Of a stretch of 12,830 bases of DNA, positions 6,974-12,630 are shown in pieces. Position 1 is the first letter of the stretch; each line of letters opens with the position of its first letter. The stretch covers positions 1 to 12,830 of the forward strand of contig JBBSWB010000079.1 in NCBI GenBank assembly GCA_038046465.1, given 5' to 3'. The notes beneath the pieces were generated by a model. That model searched no databases. It was given only the letters and a program-made list of their open reading frames with translations, and was not told where the DNA came from. The position numbers were made by a program, and so were the translations under genes. The stretch is from JBBSWB01 sp038046465. Lineage in GTDB: Archaea; Nanobdellota; Nanobdellia; Woesearchaeales; GW2011-AR9.

Positions 6974-6983
6974 TTTATAAATA
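6974..6983 (+). promoter_or_regulatory. TATA box for the protein A-lipoprotein unit
   Basis: TTTATAAATA centred 26 bp upstream of the ATG at 7005; the same 10-mer as at 2788-2797. Leaderless start. Confidence 0.65.
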
Positions 6984-7004
6984 GTTACTCTAAAGTGATA
7001 ACCT

Positions 7005-7694
7005 ATGTCAAAAAATGTTGATGAATTACCTGCTCCGCCAGGAATGGAAAGAAAAGGAGAGTTATTTGTCCCTAAAGGAACAGTAGCTATAACTCCGGAA
7101 AACAAGAAATTCTTAGCTGTTCGTGAAAATCTAAAATTATCAGACTTAAAAGGAGCAATTCTATACCGCTATTTGAATGCAATCAAAAGTGAAAAAGACG
7201 GAGTGAGTTATTTTAACGGCAATTTTTCTGCACAGGACTTGGCTGCAGGAGTTATGGAAGAATTAGCTTTACATTTACACCTTAGGGTTGGTTATGAAGG
7301 AATGACTCCAGACTTATTCAAGCAGTTGAAAGCAGTTAAAGAAAAAAACAGCGGAAGAAGTTATATTTCTATCGTAATGGAAGAAAAATTAGGTTTGACT
7401 CAGAAAGGATTAGAGCAAGCCCTTACTCAGCAAGGAACGGATATTAAAGTAGTTTCTGGCTTGGCAGAACAAATAAGTAATTCTTATTATCATCGAGAAC
7501 TATCTGGAGTATTACAATACGATCTTGGTCCTGATCCGGGAAAATATGTAGGCGGCATTAAGAACTTACAAGCAGTGCACGGTGTAGCTGCCGAATTAAC
7601 CGACGAGGTTCTAAAACCTTTAGGGGTAGATAAATTAGTCGGCGCTTATGTACAGTCTCTGGACGAAGTACTAGCAAAAGTTTCTAAGAAATAA
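7005..7694 (+). CDS. Protein A: uncharacterised helical protein, paralogue of the gene at 11874-12551
   Basis: A 229-aa soluble protein with no signal peptide or membrane segment. A Pro/Gly-rich head (1-30) precedes a mostly helical body. Residues 46-145 match the gene at 11874-12551 in order: KDGVSYF (64-70) against KDGVDYF, a helix with paired Leu/His (ELALHLHLRV), a Lys-rich linker, YISIVMEEKLGLTQKGLEQAL (120-140) against YLDIVAEYHTGLNRKQLQKGL, then a weaker C-terminal helix pair. Identity is low but collinear, so the two form a family I cannot name. The downstream lipoprotein gene begins 22 nt after the stop with no TATA box between, suggesting co-transcription. Function unknown. Confidence 0.68.
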   Translation: MSKNVDELPAPPGMERKGELFVPKGTVAITPENKKFLAVRENLKLSDLKGAILYRYLNAIKSEKDGVSYFNGNFSAQDLAAGVMEELALHLHLRVGYEGMTPDLFKQLKAVKEKNSGRSYISIVMEEKLGLTQKGLEQALTQQGTDIKVVSGLAEQISNSYYHRELSGVLQYDLGPDPGKYVGGIKNLQAVHGVAAELTDEVLKPLGVDKLVGAYVQSLDEVLAKVSKK

Positions 7695-7716
7695 ATCATT
7701 AAATGAGGATACAAAA

Positions 7717-8094
7717 ATGACCAATAAAACATTAACAAATTTAGTATTAGCGGGCGCATTAGCTGTAGGCGGAGCTGGGTGTGATAACTATCCTGAATAT
7801 CACTTTAATGGAAAAATTGGCGACGAACAAGTAGAATTTACTGATTCAGCTTTTTGGCACTATAACTATTTAACCGTTGTAAAAGCAGATGGAAGTAAAT
7901 TAGAGTATCTTGATAACGTCAATCTCGATCTTAAGGTGGACGAGGTTAGAATAACTGTTGGAAACAACCTCACACGGTACTGTGCTGGTTCAAAAAATCC
8001 AGCAGTTAAACCAGTTATGGAACTCGCGCAGAAGCAATTTGATGCTTATTTAGCTAAAATTATTGAAGTACAAACTGCTCCGTTAAGAAAATAA
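7717..8094 (+). CDS. Small probable lipoprotein, unknown function
   Basis: 125 aa. A classic export signal is visible: basic start, hydrophobic run LVLAGALAVGGAG (9-21) and Cys22, which could be a lipidated cysteine (GAGC, a loose lipobox). The mature part is short and polar: a repeated-strand section (YHFNGKIGDEQVEFTDS, LTVVKADGSKLEYLDN) then a helix (MELAQKQFDAYLAKIIE, 101-117). It should face outward, anchored to the membrane; Cys89 is the only other cysteine. DPANN genomes carry many short lipoproteins of this GKIGDEQVEF style, without assigned function. It is probably translated from the polycistronic mRNA of protein A, using a short GAGG site 8 nt before the ATG. A long T-run follows. 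Confidence 0.72.
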   Translation: MTNKTLTNLVLAGALAVGGAGCDNYPEYHFNGKIGDEQVEFTDSAFWHYNYLTVVKADGSKLEYLDNVNLDLKVDEVRITVGNNLTRYCAGSKNPAVKPVMELAQKQFDAYLAKIIEVQTAPLRK

Positions 8095-8095
8095 A

Positions 8096-8117
8096 TTTTT
8101 ATTTTTTTATTTTTTTT
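8096..8117 (+). terminator. Oligo-T terminator after the lipoprotein gene
   Basis: Three T-runs separated by single A residues, starting right after the stop codon; a textbook archaeal U-tract terminator without hairpin. Confidence 0.6.
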
Positions 8118-8170
8118 AAAGAAAGGTTAGATTATTAATAACGGATTCCTTCTTCTTAAAGCGAAAGATT

Positions 8171-8220
8171 TAAATAAAGTTAAATAAAGTTTAATAAAAT
8201 TAAATAAAATTAAACAAAGG
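8171..8220. repeat. Five tandem 10-bp repeats upstream of toxin-antitoxin module 1
   Basis: Units: TAAATAAAGT, TAAATAAAGT, TTAATAAAAT, TAAATAAAAT, TAAACAAAGG. The spacing is exactly 10 bp, so every copy faces the same side of the helix. The array covers the interval where the TATA box (TTTAAATA, 8169-8176), start site and leader should lie, and runs into the Shine-Dalgarno. It may be an operator bound by the antitoxin dimer, or simply an AT-rich promoter expanded by slippage. Confidence 0.7.
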
Positions 8221-8223
8221 TGA
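8219..8223 (+). promoter_or_regulatory. Shine-Dalgarno GGTGA that decides the antitoxin 1 start
   Basis: GGTGA is complementary to the UCACC of the 16S rRNA 3' end and lies 5 nt before the ATG at 8229. It overlaps an upstream in-frame GTG (8220), which is therefore not the start. Confidence 0.65.
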
Positions 8224-8228
8224 ACAAT

Positions 8229-8450
8229 ATGGTGCTTAAAACTTTTAATGTTCAGGAAGCAGTATACGCTAAATTCTCTGGCTTTTGTAAACAGCACGGA
8301 ATTAATATGAGTAAACAGATCGAACTGTTTATGGGATCCATGGTTGAGAACGATCCTGAAGCAAAAAAAGAATACTTAGCTAAACTAGCTAGGATAAGAA
8401 AAGGAAATTTTGTTAACGCGCCTAATTTTGCTGAAAGATATAATCTGTAA
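8229..8450 (+). CDS. Antitoxin of module 1 (RelB-like, ribbon-helix-helix style)
   Basis: 73 aa from the ATG at 8229, chosen over the GTG at 8220 because GGTGA sits correctly before it. The N-terminal part (KTFNVQEAVYAKFSGFCKQHGINMSKQIELFM) has the strand-helix-helix pattern of an RHH DNA-binding domain: a short beta strand, a helix, then a second helix beginning MSKQ. The charged C-terminal part (43-73) would wrap the toxin, and its NFAERYNL tail suits RelE-type partners. The toxin starts 2 nt after the stop. Antitoxins of this kind normally repress their own promoter, and the 10-bp repeats just upstream are the obvious candidate site (inference). Confidence 0.75.
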   Translation: MVLKTFNVQEAVYAKFSGFCKQHGINMSKQIELFMGSMVENDPEAKKEYLAKLARIRKGNFVNAPNFAERYNL

Positions 8451-8452
8451 AT

Positions 8453-8716
8453 ATGGAATACCAACTACAAATTTCTGAAGGGCTGGATAGTTTGTTTAAT
8501 AAATTAGCAAAGAAAAACAAGACTAGGTTGCAAATCATTCATAAAAAAGTTCAACAGATTTTAGAAAATCCGCATCACTTCAAACCTTTGCGCGGAGATA
8601 TGCATGGTGCGAGAAGAGTACATATTGATACCTCTTTTGTTTTAACGTATGAAATTGATGAAAAAAAGAAGTTGATTCGGTTGTTAGACATCGATCATCA
8701 CGACAAGATTTATTAA
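8453..8716 (+). CDS. relE: RelE/ParE-superfamily toxin of module 1
   Basis: An 87-aa toxin of the archaeal RelE type, normally a ribosome-dependent mRNA nuclease. It shows two N-terminal helices (LDSLFNKLAKKNKTRLQIIHKKVQQIL), then the ENPHHFKPLRGD loop (38-49), strand GARRVHIDTSFVLTYEID (52-69, with Arg54/Arg55 and His57) and the closing LLDIDHHDKIY (77-87). The basic and His residues at the end lie where RelE/YafQ toxins bind and cut RNA. It begins 2 nt after the antitoxin stop, so translation is probably coupled; no separate Shine-Dalgarno is seen. No frameshift or truncation. Confidence 0.88.
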   Translation: MEYQLQISEGLDSLFNKLAKKNKTRLQIIHKKVQQILENPHHFKPLRGDMHGARRVHIDTSFVLTYEIDEKKKLIRLLDIDHHDKIY

Positions 8717-8766
8717 ATCTGGTTTGGGTCTGATTTTACAGGACGATGTATTCTACATCAATAAAA

Positions 8767-8774
8767 TTTAAATA
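8767..8774 (+). promoter_or_regulatory. TATA box for the tRNA-Gly gene
   Basis: TTTAAATA centred about 31 bp upstream of the mature 5' end, leaving a 5' leader of a few nucleotides for RNase P. Confidence 0.55.
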
Positions 8775-8801
8775 AAGAGTTTGTTCTTTGCTTTTTCTGA
8801 T

Positions 8802-8902
8802 ACGGTCGTAGTCTAGCGGTAGGATTCCACCCTCCCAAGGTGGAGACTCGGGTTCAAATGTGATTATAATTTTATAATTACTAGAAAATCCCGGCGGCCG
8901 TA
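8802..8902 (+). tRNA. tRNA-Gly (CCC) interrupted in the T-loop by a 30-nt insertion
   Basis: A full cloverleaf folds once 30 nt are removed. Acceptor ACGGUCG (8802-8808) pairs with CGGCCGU (8895-8901), with A73 at 8902; U8-A9; the D-arm has AGCGGUA loop; the anticodon stem CCACC/GGUGG (8827-8831/8839-8843) closes loop CUCCCAA with anticodon CCC at 8834-8836; the variable region is AGAC; the T-stem UCGGG/CCCGG is 8848-8852/8890-8894. The T-loop UUCAAAU is split. The identity elements C2-G71, C35 and C36 for GlyRS are present. The first pair is A1-U72 rather than the common G1-C72. CCA is not encoded. The gene converges on the minus-strand gene ending at 8913, only 10 nt away, and its U-tract overlaps that gene's end. 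Confidence 0.85.
8859..8888 (+). other. Predicted non-canonical tRNA intron (T-loop, about position 59/60)
   Basis: Because AAAT is repeated at both borders (8856-8859 and 8886-8889), the exact cut can slide by up to 4 nt. The insertion contains a 10-bp hairpin, 8860-8869 with 8872-8881. A partial bulge-helix-bulge can be drawn: T-stem as outer helix, UUC (8853-8855) pairing with GAA (8884-8886) as a short central helix, AAU bulges at 8857-8859 and 8887-8889, then the intron hairpin. Cutting after the second bulge base on both sides gives 8859-8888 and restores UUCAAAU. Archaeal splicing endonuclease recognises such structures. Confidence 0.7.
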
Positions 8903-8918
8903 ATTTTATTTTTTATAT
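8903..8918 (+). terminator. Oligo-T terminator of the tRNA-Gly gene
   Basis: TTTTATTTTTTATA directly after the discriminator base; it overlaps the last codons of the convergent gene. Confidence 0.5.
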
Positions 8919-9758
8919 AGAAACTGTTTCAGCAATACTAGAAACACAATAGTTTCGTTTTTCTTTAACTACTTTGGAAGGTTCAAGTTTTTTTTTTACG
9001 TATTGGATTTCTCCGTCTTCAAAATGAACATAACCTTCTTCGGCCAATTCTAAGTGCCCATTTTCTTTACGATAAGTTTTATATATTCCGACTATGCCCC
9101 GTTCTTCATCAATAAACTGTCCGGTGTGGTCGGGCTTATGTTCCAAATAAAACTCTCGGGTTAATCCGTCGCCATTAATATGGGTTACTTTACCCATACC
9201 TAAATGTCCATAAGAACTTCTTTTGATCTGGAAAGCCTGAATTTTTGCTCCTTCTTCTGCGGTCAATTCTAAAGCCAACCGCGTTTTCGTCCCTAATTTC
9301 AATCGTTGGGTTGCAGCATCACAGCCTGCTTGATATACAAAATCACGAGGAAGAGAATCATCTATTGAAGCACCATTAGGTGGAACCACATAACCAACTC
9401 TACGCATTTGATTCAGTTGAGATTCATAAACATACACGCCATCATTTTCTTCTCTAAAAGTAAGAAAATTGTAAAAGTCTTCTTCAGTATTTAATTTAAC
9501 TGGCACATCTATATCCTCAGTATGAACTCGGCCACTATTTACTAACTTATCCAATAAAGTACTTCCGTTTCGTAGAATTAATAATCCTTCGTGAGGAGTT
9601 TTTAAATCGCTACCTTCTTGTAAAGGTTTACTGTCATTATCTAGAATTTGCCCATCTTTAATATAGGGGCGGCAGGCATTTAAATTATTGGTACAATGGT
9701 ATCTTATTAAGTCTTCAAAGATATCGCCTTTATTAAACTCTCTACACATCTCTTTCAT
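8913..9758 (-). CDS. Unknown protein with a weak DisA_N/DAC-like (diadenylate cyclase) pattern
   Basis: 281 aa from the ATG at 9758; this start is favoured over an upstream ATG at 9821 because the TATA box (9782-9789) is about 27 bp away and 9821 lies beyond it. Possible DAC landmarks: ENDGVYVYESQLNQMRRVGYV (104-124) resembles the DGA-containing strand-turn-strand, and LGTKTRLALELTAEEGAK (145-162) resembles the GTRHRxA motif, followed by hydrophobic strand AFQIKRSS and LGMGKVTHI (176-184). DisA has RHR where this has KTR, so cyclase activity is doubtful. The N-terminus has Cys5, Cys22 and Cys29; the tail (255-281) is basic. It is divergent from the double Lrp regulator. Fold similarity is my inference and could be chance. 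Confidence 0.6.
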   Translation of the reverse strand: MKEMCREFNKGDIFEDLIRYHCTNNLNACRPYIKDGQILDNDSKPLQEGSDLKTPHEGLLILRNGSTLLDKLVNSGRVHTEDIDVPVKLNTEEDFYNFLTFREENDGVYVYESQLNQMRRVGYVVPPNGASIDDSLPRDFVYQAGCDAATQRLKLGTKTRLALELTAEEGAKIQAFQIKRSSYGHLGMGKVTHINGDGLTREFYLEHKPDHTGQFIDEERGIVGIYKTYRKENGHLELAEEGYVHFEDGEIQYVKKKLEPSKVVKEKRNYCVSSIAETVSI

Positions 9759-9781
9759 GTAGACTAGTATACATATTCCTA

Positions 9782-9789
9782 TATTTATA
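9782..9789 (-). promoter_or_regulatory. TATA box deciding the start at 9758
   Basis: TATAAATA on the minus strand. Transcription would begin about 9759, excluding any start upstream of it. Confidence 0.6.
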
Positions 9790-9832
9790 CTTATTGGTGG
9801 GTTTTTTTTATTTTTATCCAAAAAAAAGGAAA

Positions 9833-9842
9833 TATTTATTAA
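9833..9842 (+). promoter_or_regulatory. TATA box for the Lrp/AsnC regulator gene
   Basis: TATTTATTAA centred about 28 bp upstream of the ATG at 9866; supports that start over an in-frame ATG at 9794. Confidence 0.55.
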
Positions 9843-9865
9843 TTTCTAAAAGAATTCTAATAAAA

Positions 9866-10867
9866 ATGTCTAAAATTGATTATAATCTGGTCCTGTTGCA
9901 CTCTGAAAATTCACGGATGGGACTAAATGATTTATCCAAATACCTACACAAAAGCCCGCAAAGATTGAAATATGCTATTGCTGCTTTGATTAAGGAAGGT
10001 GTTTTTAAAACCCCTTATTGCGTGTTTGATCATTCCTATTTTGGCTTATTGCTTTTTCGGGTTTATTTCCGGGGTGCATATGTTAATGAGCAGGAAAAAG
10101 AGAAAATTGTTGCTGAATTAAGCAAGCTTTCTTCAGTTGTAGCTATTTATGAACTTACCGGGGAATTTGATTTAGTGGTCGAATTTGCTTCCCCCAACCC
10201 CTCGCGGTTCAATAAAGAATTAAAAAATTTATCTGAATCTATTTCAACTCTTAACGATTTCAAAATTATTCTTAATTTAGTTACTTATATTTGCCCTAAG
10301 CATTATTTAACTAAAAATAAAGAAATTCGAGCTTTAAACCGGGAAAGGATTCTTGGCGGAGACCGAGAAAGAGAATCTTTTAGCGCTAATGAAATGAAAG
10401 TGATGAAATATTTGGTTGACGAACCTTTAATCAGAATTACTCAATTAGCTAAAAAATCTAAACTTAATATTAAGACCGTAAATTCGGTTTTTAAAAGCTT
10501 ACTGAAAAGAAATATTATCAGGGGCTTTGGACAAATTATTGATTATAACCAACTGGGTATAAATAAATCCCGGCTGTTTTTACGTCTGCACAACATCAGC
10601 AAAGAAAGAGAAGCGCAATTACGAGAATACATTTTAGCCATCGACGAAGTGGTACAATTTAGTAAAACCGTGGGGGATTGGGATATAGAATTAGATATCG
10701 AGTCTTTGGAAAGAGGAAAAATACGTTATTTTATTTTACAGATTCGGGAGCAGTTTAAAGACATTGTTGAGAAATTTAATGTGATTGAATTTTATGGATA
10801 TCACTGCAAAACTTTCTTGCCAAAAAATATTTTTGAAGAACCCGCTCTAAAGAAAACAAACCTGTAA
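9866..10867 (+). CDS. Double-length Lrp/AsnC-family transcriptional regulator
   Basis: 333 aa from the ATG at 9866, about twice a normal Lrp (about 150 aa). It contains two complete HTH-plus-RAM units. Unit one: HTH 1-48 (MGLNDLSKYLHKSPQRLKYAI as helix-turn-helix), ligand/RAM domain about 58-145 (IYELTGEFDLVVEF strand-turn-strand at 94-107). Unit two: HTH about 174-215 (ITQLAKKSKLNIKTVNSVFKSL), RAM about 225-315 (FSKTVGDWDIELDIES at 265-280). The repeated tGxfD / vGDWD motif marks both RAM domains. Covalent fusion fixes a pseudo-dimer. It likely binds AT-rich promoter DNA, perhaps the 107-bp region shared with the divergent gene; effector unknown. Convergent with toxin 2, whose stop is 5 bp away. 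Confidence 0.85.
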   Translation: MSKIDYNLVLLHSENSRMGLNDLSKYLHKSPQRLKYAIAALIKEGVFKTPYCVFDHSYFGLLLFRVYFRGAYVNEQEKEKIVAELSKLSSVVAIYELTGEFDLVVEFASPNPSRFNKELKNLSESISTLNDFKIILNLVTYICPKHYLTKNKEIRALNRERILGGDRERESFSANEMKVMKYLVDEPLIRITQLAKKSKLNIKTVNSVFKSLLKRNIIRGFGQIIDYNQLGINKSRLFLRLHNISKEREAQLREYILAIDEVVQFSKTVGDWDIELDIESLERGKIRYFILQIREQFKDIVEKFNVIEFYGYHCKTFLPKNIFEEPALKKTNL

Positions 10868-10872
10868 CCGGG

Positions 10873-11124
10873 TTAATCGTAAATATTTTTCCTATGTCCT
10901 ATTTTTAAAACCAGAATAATCAATTTGTCTTTTTCCATATCAAAAATGACTCGGTAATCTCCAACTCTGAATCTATATCCAGGCATTCCCACTAATTTTT
11001 TGATATCACAAGATTCGGGCCTAATTCTTAATCTTTCCAAGGCAATAAGAATTCTTTCTTTAAGGTGGTGCTCAAGTTTTCCTAACTGTTTTACTGCAGC
11101 AGGAGAATAGATTAACTCGTACAT
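10873..11124 (-). CDS. relE: RelE-family toxin of module 2
   Basis: An 83-aa RelE/ParE-superfamily toxin. It begins with the typical strand YELIYSPAAVKQLGKL, has two helices (LEHHLKERILIALERL), then the GMPGYRFRVGDYRVIFD core (46-62) with Arg51, Arg53 and Arg58, and ends LKIGHRKNIYD (73-83), where the His-Arg-Tyr cluster lies in the nuclease region of RelE. It belongs to a different branch from toxin 1 (no DHHD ending). Its ATG is 1 nt past the antitoxin stop, so translation is probably coupled, with a weak AGGG upstream. Intact, single domain, cytoplasmic. Confidence 0.9.
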   Translation of the reverse strand: MYELIYSPAAVKQLGKLEHHLKERILIALERLRIRPESCDIKKLVGMPGYRFRVGDYRVIFDMEKDKLIILVLKIGHRKNIYD

Positions 11125-11125
11125 T

Positions 11126-11344
11126 TTACAACCCTAATTTCTTTTTTACTTGTTCGTGGGTGTAGAATTTTCCTGCTTTAATGTCTGCTCTGGCTTGCTC
11201 TATCTCTTTTTTTGTTTCTGCATTTATTTCCTGGGTATCTTCAACTAGATTCCAGATCACTTCTTCATAACTCTCTTTATCATATTGTTTTCTAGTTTTA
11301 AGAGTATCCATCAGTTGTTCACTTACTTGAATTGTGGTTGCCAT
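11126..11344 (-). CDS. Antitoxin of module 2 (VapB/RelB-like)
   Basis: 72 aa. The N-terminus ATTIQVSEQLMDTLKTRKQYDKESYEEVIWNLVE has the strand-helix-helix order of AbrB-independent RHH-type archaeal antitoxins (IQVSEQLMDTL, then a second helix from SYEEVI). The acidic-basic C-terminus EIEQARADIKAGKFYTHEQVKKKLGL (47-72) is the typical toxin-binding tail paired with RelE proteins. It precedes the toxin, as usual. Its promoter carries an imperfect inverted repeat (11351-11373) that could be the autoregulatory operator. TATATAAA-type box 24-31 bp upstream, leaderless. Confidence 0.82.
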   Translation of the reverse strand: MATTIQVSEQLMDTLKTRKQYDKESYEEVIWNLVEDTQEINAETKKEIEQARADIKAGKFYTHEQVKKKLGL

Positions 11345-11350
11345 AGCAGG

Positions 11351-11375
11351 TATATAACTAGCTATAGTATATAAA
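11351..11375 (-). promoter_or_regulatory. Promoter and candidate operator of toxin-antitoxin module 2
   Basis: TTTATATA (minus strand, 11368-11375) is the TATA box, centred about 27 bp upstream of the antitoxin ATG. The stretch from 11351 to 11373 has TATATA at both ends and CTAG/CTATAG inside, an imperfect inverted repeat spanning TATA box to start site, well placed for autorepression. Confidence 0.5.
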
Positions 11376-11421
11376 GGTTTTGCTTAGAATTAACCACAAA
11401 TGAGCTATTTTTAATTTAATC

Positions 11422-11745
11422 TTAGCGCCATATATACCAGCTTAATGCACCATAAGTCCAAACTGCAGCAGCAAAATATAATACTGCATTTGCCTGAAAT
11501 TTTTTAGCCACATAAATGTTTACTGGGACAGCAGCTGTTTTAAGGGTAACTAATCCAGCCATGCCATAATTTTCTAATATTAATCTAGCTATGGGGTTTC
11601 CTTCTTCAGTAATGTCCTTAATTTGAGTAGAAGTACAATAACAATCGGCAATTCCGGCGGCAATTAAAGCAGTTGTACCGGCGCAAAAACTTTTATTGTT
11701 TTTTACAAAAGTTTTGGCGGAATCTACCAGGTTTTCTAAAGTCAT
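11422..11745 (-). CDS. Small membrane protein, DUF5658-like
   Basis: 107 aa with three hydrophobic segments (about 18-36, 60-80, 85-105) and short loops. The stretch IADCYCTSTQIKDITEEGNPIARLI (32-56), with Asp33, Thr38, and EGNPIAR after a short gap, matches the D...T......E.NP.ar pattern that I associate with DUF5658 membrane proteins found in archaea and bacteria; their function is unknown. Cys21, Cys35 and Cys37 are near the first segment. The start is supported by TTTATAAATA at 11765-11774, about 25 bp upstream; leaderless. It lies alone between module 2 and protein B. Confidence 0.72.
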   Translation of the reverse strand: MTLENLVDSAKTFVKNNKSFCAGTTALIAAGIADCYCTSTQIKDITEEGNPIARLILENYGMAGLVTLKTAAVPVNIYVAKKFQANAVLYFAAAVWTYGALSWYIWR

Positions 11746-11764
11746 AAGGGTAATCCAACGAAGG

Positions 11765-11774
11765 TATTTATAAA
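11765..11774 (-). promoter_or_regulatory. TATA box for the DUF5658-like gene
   Basis: TTTATAAATA on the minus strand, centred 24-25 bp upstream of the ATG at 11745. Confidence 0.6.
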
Positions 11775-11843
11775 GTTTTACTCATTTATTATCTGTTGGC
11801 AATAGTTCTGTTTTAGTATGAATAAACCTCTGGTGTAGAAAAG

Positions 11844-11851
11844 TATTTATA
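11844..11851 (+). promoter_or_regulatory. TATA box for protein B
   Basis: TATTTATA centred about 26 bp upstream of the ATG at 11874; leaderless start. Confidence 0.6.
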
Positions 11852-11873
11852 TCCCCTCGGTTTACTTTAGGTT

Positions 11874-12551
11874 ATGGGTAAACCAAAAAAAGGAGATAAA
11901 AAAGGAGAGAAAAAAGAATTAGATTTCAAGAAGATTGCTGAGGACTTAGCTAACCTTACCGATAAACATCATATTACTCAAATGGGTCCGGCGTTGACGG
12001 AAACTTACTTAAAACACGCTAAGTATACTAAAGATGGAGTAGATTATTTTAAAGACGAATTTAATGAGGAAGAAGCTAAAAAATTAGCCGATAAATTATA
12101 CGACAGCCTTGGTTACCATATCCATAAACGTTTTCTAAAAATAGATGATGATAATTATGAGAGATTAAAAAAGATTAAAGACCCTAACGGGAATCCTTAC
12201 TTAGATATTGTTGCCGAATACCATACTGGCTTAAACCGAAAACAACTACAAAAAGGTTTAGCCCGAAAAAAAACTGGTAATAAAATTACCTTAGAAGGCT
12301 TACAAAAGCTTTTGGAAGAGCCGATTGGGCATCATGCCCAAAAAGTAACTCACGGGTTATTAGATAAAGAACATTTATCCGATCCGGAAAATATGGACAA
12401 AGTAAAAGGGGCTATCGATGCGATTGTAAACGAATTTAAATTGAATAAAGATAATTACGATACCTCTAAACTATATACGCCCCAAGAGGTTTTAAATACT
12501 TATCTTGGCTTAGTCCAAGAACATTATTCTAAACGAAAAAAAGCACATTAA
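11874..12551 (+). CDS. Protein B: uncharacterised helical protein, paralogue of the gene at 7005-7694
   Basis: A 225-aa, strongly basic and acidic soluble protein with a Lys-rich head (MGKPKKGDKKGEKKE). Its body is predicted helical and collinear with protein A: KDGVDYF (53-59); a helix ending GYHIHKRF (80-87) against LHLHLRV; a DNYERLKKIKD segment; NPYLDIVAEYHTGLNRKQLQKGL (107-129); then a C-terminal pair (VKGAIDAIVNEF, VLNTYLGLVQEHY). No catalytic motif, zinc site, signal or membrane segment is seen. Histidines cluster in HHITQ and GHHAQKVTH (152-160), the latter absent from protein A. Own promoter, and a terminator-like hairpin after it. Function unknown. Confidence 0.68.
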   Translation: MGKPKKGDKKGEKKELDFKKIAEDLANLTDKHHITQMGPALTETYLKHAKYTKDGVDYFKDEFNEEEAKKLADKLYDSLGYHIHKRFLKIDDDNYERLKKIKDPNGNPYLDIVAEYHTGLNRKQLQKGLARKKTGNKITLEGLQKLLEEPIGHHAQKVTHGLLDKEHLSDPENMDKVKGAIDAIVNEFKLNKDNYDTSKLYTPQEVLNTYLGLVQEHYSKRKKAH

Positions 12552-12595
12552 GAATTGATTTTTTTGTCCCACTTTCTTAGGCACTATCCGTTTTA

Positions 12596-12630
12596 TGAGT
12601 GATACATTTCTCAAATCACTCACTTTTTTC
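12596..12630 (+). terminator. Hairpin with T-tract after protein B
   Basis: TGAGTGAT (12596-12603) pairs with ATCACTCA (12615-12622) across an 11-nt loop, followed by CTTTTTTCTT. The layout is that of an intrinsic terminator 45 bp past the stop codon. Confidence 0.45.

Noticed and set aside
8171..8220. Short regular repeats as a CRISPR array
   Set aside because: Units are contiguous 10-mers without spacers and are simple AT-rich sequence; no cas genes.
8252..8464. Antisense open frame across antitoxin 1
   Set aside because: Overlaps the antitoxin with its clear Shine-Dalgarno and coupled toxin; shadow frame.
8745..8759. GATGTA-TTC-TACATC hairpin after toxin 1 as a terminator
   Set aside because: Six-bp stem without a following T-tract on the plus strand; it may be chance in AT-rich DNA.
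9759..9865. In-frame upstream ATGs at 9821 (minus) and 9794 (plus) extending both divergent genes
   Set aside because: They lie upstream of the best TATA boxes, would make the two genes overlap head to head, and add sequence lacking any domain; starts at 9758 and 9866 are better.
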